Source: Flavobacteriales bacterium
GTDB lineage: Bacteria > Bacteroidota > Bacteroidia > Flavobacteriales_E > Vicingaceae
Direction: 5' to 3'
DNA: 17,588 nucleotides
Assembly (NCBI GenBank): GCA_016763135.1
Contig: JAESUI010000008.1
Span: forward strand, 1 to 17,588
Positions 15,961 to 17,588 of this stretch are shown piece after piece (within the stretch, counting starts at the first letter, position 1; every line of letters starts with the position of its first letter). The notes below the pieces were generated by a model that was not told where the DNA came from, did no database searches, and worked only from the letters and a program-made list of their open reading frames with translations. The position numbers were made by a program, and so were the translations under genes.

Positions 15961-16027
15961 CAGACTTTCAACTTCCCTTTGCAATTAGGTTTAAGATTGA
16001 TAGATCTTAGGGAAGTTGGAAGAACTG
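15961..16027 (+). ncRNA. 67-nt hairpin element 3 (leader of orphan receiver gene)
   Basis: A 14-bp stem (15965-15978 with 16009-16022, one G-U pair at 15968/16019) encloses a 30-nt loop. A 1x2 asymmetry and a 3-bp CAG/CTG clamp lie outside. A small inner hairpin (AAGAT 15993-15997 with ATCTT 16004-16008) is possible in the loop. It ends 25 nt before the receiver ATG. Confidence 0.62.
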
Positions 16028-16052
16028 GACACTCTAAATCAACATTACAACT

Positions 16053-16439
16053 ATGATAAAAGTTCTATTAGTAGACGATAATACAATTATCAGGAAAGCA
16101 ACAAATCGGTTTTTGCCTAAAAAAGGGAAAATATCTGTTGTTGGTGAGTGTTTGGACGGAAAAGATGTTTTAAACTTTTTAAAAAAAGAGACTGTAGATG
16201 TTATTTTAATGGACATTAGCATGAAATATGTTGGAGGAATAGAGGCGACTAAAATTGTCAAACAAAAATATCCAGAAGTTAAAGTAATTGCTTTTTCGAA
16301 TCATACCGAAAAGAGTTATAAAGATGAAATGTTTTTGGCCGGAGCTTCTGATTATATTGATAAAGGAACGGAGATAAGGGTAATTAGAAAAATAATTAAG
16401 GCTGTAGTCTCAGAAGAAAGAAGCTATTCGGTGAGATAA
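16053..16439 (+). CDS. Single-domain response regulator (receiver only)
   Basis: A 128-aa receiver domain with no output domain. The acidic pair Asp8-Asp9, phospho-acceptor Asp54 in VILMDISMKYVGG, Ser82 in VIAFSNH and Lys104 in YIDKGTE are present, so phosphorylation should be possible. The usual MPxMDG after the aspartate is changed to MKYVGG, losing the proline that shapes this loop. Like CheY or Spo0F it must act by protein contact, for example in a phosphorelay or as a phosphate sink for the kinase at 12635. It is separated from that operon by 261 nt with its own leader, so it is probably transcribed separately. Confidence 0.93.
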   Translation: MIKVLLVDDNTIIRKATNRFLPKKGKISVVGECLDGKDVLNFLKKETVDVILMDISMKYVGGIEATKIVKQKYPEVKVIAFSNHTEKSYKDEMFLAGASDYIDKGTEIRVIRKIIKAVVSEERSYSVR

Positions 16440-16450
16440 TAAATACTTAT

Positions 16451-16549
16451 TTAACGGTTATAAGCCAAACATAAAGCAATAGTAGCCTCAATACTTTTAA
16501 TGTGTGCTCTGAATATAAGCAGCCCTATCATTATTATAGGAATATTCAT
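16451..16549 (-). pseudogene. Truncated 5' remnant of the antiporter gene
   Basis: Inside repeat copy B, an ATG at 16549 opens a frame reading MNIPIIMIGLLIFRAH, which matches the antiporter start with two residues missing and Gly changed to Arg. It then leaves the repeat, continues with unrelated sequence and stops at 16451 (32 aa). No counterpart of the rest of the antiporter follows. It is best read as a non-functional relic. Confidence 0.7.
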
Positions 16550-16576
16550 AAAACAAGTTTACGAAATATTATGAGA
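16502..16576. repeat. Direct repeat copy B (antiporter 5' relic)
   Basis: This 75-bp copy of 3920-4000 carries two substitutions and a 6-bp deletion. It starts 7 nt beyond the SpoIIE stop codon (read on the minus strand). The leader part up to the ATG is identical to copy A. Together the copies enclose 4001-16501. Confidence 0.93.
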
Positions 16577-16582
16577 CGATTA

Positions 16583-17588
16583 TTAAACCCTTACCCCAAG
16601 AACACAGACATCATCAATTTGTTCTAAATTTCCTCTCCATGTTTCAAAGGCTTCATCAATGATTGTTTTCTGTTCCTCCATGGTTTTATCTTGAACAGAT
16701 AATAATAATTTTCTAAATGCTTTTGCTTTAAATTTCTTTCCCTTTTCTCCTCCAAATTGGTCTACATAACCATCAGAAAAGAGATAGATTGTATCTCCTT
16801 TTTGTAAATCGAAAGAATGAGTTGTATAAGGTTCTGGATAATCAAATTGACCAATTGGTTGTTTGTTGGCTTTGGTTTCTAAAATTTCTCCTTTTCTAAC
16901 AATCCATAATGGATTATGCGCCCCTGCATATTGTAATTTATTTCCCTCTAAACTACATAAAGCTATATCCATTCCATCCTTAACCTCTTCATCTGATTTT
17001 TCAAACTCTTGTATAACAATCTCCCTTGTTTTATTTAAAATTTCTCCCGGGTCAGTTAATTTATATTCTCTAACAGAACGGTTTAATGCATTGTTACAAA
17101 CAACACTCACCATTGCTCCTGGCACACCATGGCCGGTACAATCGGCAGCAGCAAATAACACTTTACGCTCAACATGTTCTAACCAATAAAAATCTCCGGC
17201 AACAATGTCTTTAGGTTTATAGAGGATGAATGATTCTTGTAAAGATTCTTTTACCACTTTAGCAGGGGGTAAAATAGCTGACTGTATTCGTTTAGCATAA
17301 GTAATAGAATCCATTATTTCTTGGTTCTTTTCTTCTAATTCATGATGTGCTAACTCCACTACTTCTTTTTGTTGTTCTACTTTTTGCTTTTGTTCTTCTA
17401 TAATGTTTTTTTGTTTTTTGGTAACACGTAAACGATTAAAAACAAAGATGAGAAACACCACTACCAAACCTAAACCACCAGCGGTAGCTCCAGTTAATAT
17501 TTTTTGTTTTTCCTTCTCTTCTTGTTCTATGGCTAGCAATTTATTGTGCTCCGCATCATCCACTGTTTTTTGTTTTTCATATTCATAT
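16583..17588 (-). CDS. Membrane-anchored SpoIIE/PP2C serine phosphatase (N-terminus outside window)
   Basis: The frame is open to the right edge (it reads YEYEKQKTVDDAEHNK at the boundary), so the gene is 5'-truncated by the window. Relatives usually carry TPR repeats before this point. A GTG at 17563 is possible but an unlikely start. The visible part has a membrane helix (GGLGLVVVFLIFVFNRL), a Lys/Gln/Glu coiled coil, and a complete SpoIIE PP2C domain. That domain shows the metal-binding motifs IVAGDFYW, AAADCTGHGVPGAMVS, VKDGMDIAL, FSDGYVDQFGG and QIDDVCVLGV. It should dephosphorylate Ser/Thr on a regulatory protein such as an anti-sigma-factor antagonist; no partner is encoded here. Its stop is 33 nt from the relic antiporter ATG, which suggests the antiporter once followed directly. 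Confidence 0.93.
   Translation of the reverse strand, partial: YEYEKQKTVDDAEHNKLLAIEQEEKEKQKILTGATAGGLGLVVVFLIFVFNRLRVTKKQKNIIEEQKQKVEQQKEVVELAHHELEEKNQEIMDSITYAKRIQSAILPPAKVVKESLQESFILYKPKDIVAGDFYWLEHVERKVLFAAADCTGHGVPGAMVSVVCNNALNRSVREYKLTDPGEILNKTREIVIQEFEKSDEEVKDGMDIALCSLEGNKLQYAGAHNPLWIVRKGEILETKANKQPIGQFDYPEPYTTHSFDLQKGDTIYLFSDGYVDQFGGEKGKKFKAKAFRKLLLSVQDKTMEEQKTIIDEAFETWRGNLEQIDDVCVLGVRV

Larger units (their letters stand above)
15792..16052. promoter_or_regulatory. Intergenic region upstream of the orphan receiver gene
   Basis: These 261 nt contain, in order, a half-site AAATCACC (15814-15821), the palindromic motif copy 2 (15833-15851), a CTTTAG/CTAAAG inverted pair around 15875-15897, and hairpin element 3 (15961-16027). 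No ORF or tRNA is visible. It probably holds the promoter and leader of the receiver gene at 16053. Confidence 0.5.

Noticed and set aside
4001..16501. Integrase, transposase or tRNA that would explain an island
   Set aside because: None found among the frames; the island reading rests only on the direct repeats and the junction genes.

Overview
The window looks like chromosomal DNA of a Bacteroidota bacterium, probably order Flavobacteriales. The DNA is AT-rich and the proteins are lysine- and isoleucine-rich. Family content is typical of the phylum: DUF5686 with a carboxypeptidase-regulatory-like domain, DUF3078, DUF2147, an OmpA with thrombospondin type 3 repeats, FIST next to a PAS kinase, and a SpoIIE phosphatase with a membrane anchor. 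I assign it no further than that.

Layout. 1-5791 is read on the minus strand: an ECF sigma factor, a 68-aa protein, an MscS-like channel with TM_helix repeats, a cation:proton antiporter, and a large DUF5686 protein that runs off the left edge. 6053-16439 is read on the plus strand: DUF2147, OmpA/TSP3, DUF3078, MscS, aquaporin Z, a stand-alone LuxR HTH protein, an unrecognised exported coiled-coil protein, then FIST, a four-PAS histidine kinase and a NarL/FixJ response regulator as one tight operon, and finally a single-domain receiver. 16583-17588 is again minus strand: a SpoIIE-type PP2C phosphatase whose N-terminus lies beyond the right edge. No gap between genes exceeds 300 bases.

How the genes may work together (inference). 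Two MscS channels, a water channel, an OmpA peptidoglycan anchor, an outer-membrane barrel and an ECF sigma factor suggest envelope or osmotic adaptation. The FIST/PAS kinase/LuxR regulator operon, the orphan HTH protein and the orphan receiver would supply signalling.

Two structures are not explained by the genes. (1) About 75-81 bp covering the antiporter's 5' leader and first 18 codons occurs twice in direct orientation, at 3920-4000 and 16502-16576. The copies bracket the whole 12.5 kb block, and the second lies just after the SpoIIE stop codon. The block therefore looks inserted between an ancestral SpoIIE-antiporter gene pair. (2) Three 67-nt hairpins of identical dimensions (17 paired positions per arm, a 1x2 internal asymmetry, a 30-nt loop) sit at 7594-7660, 9462-9528 and 15961-16027. 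Each ends 17-27 nt before a start codon, and their G-U pairs favour folding as RNA on the plus strand. A 19-bp palindromic motif (consensus TAGGTGATTTNCCTA) also occurs twice in intergenic DNA and may be a regulator site.
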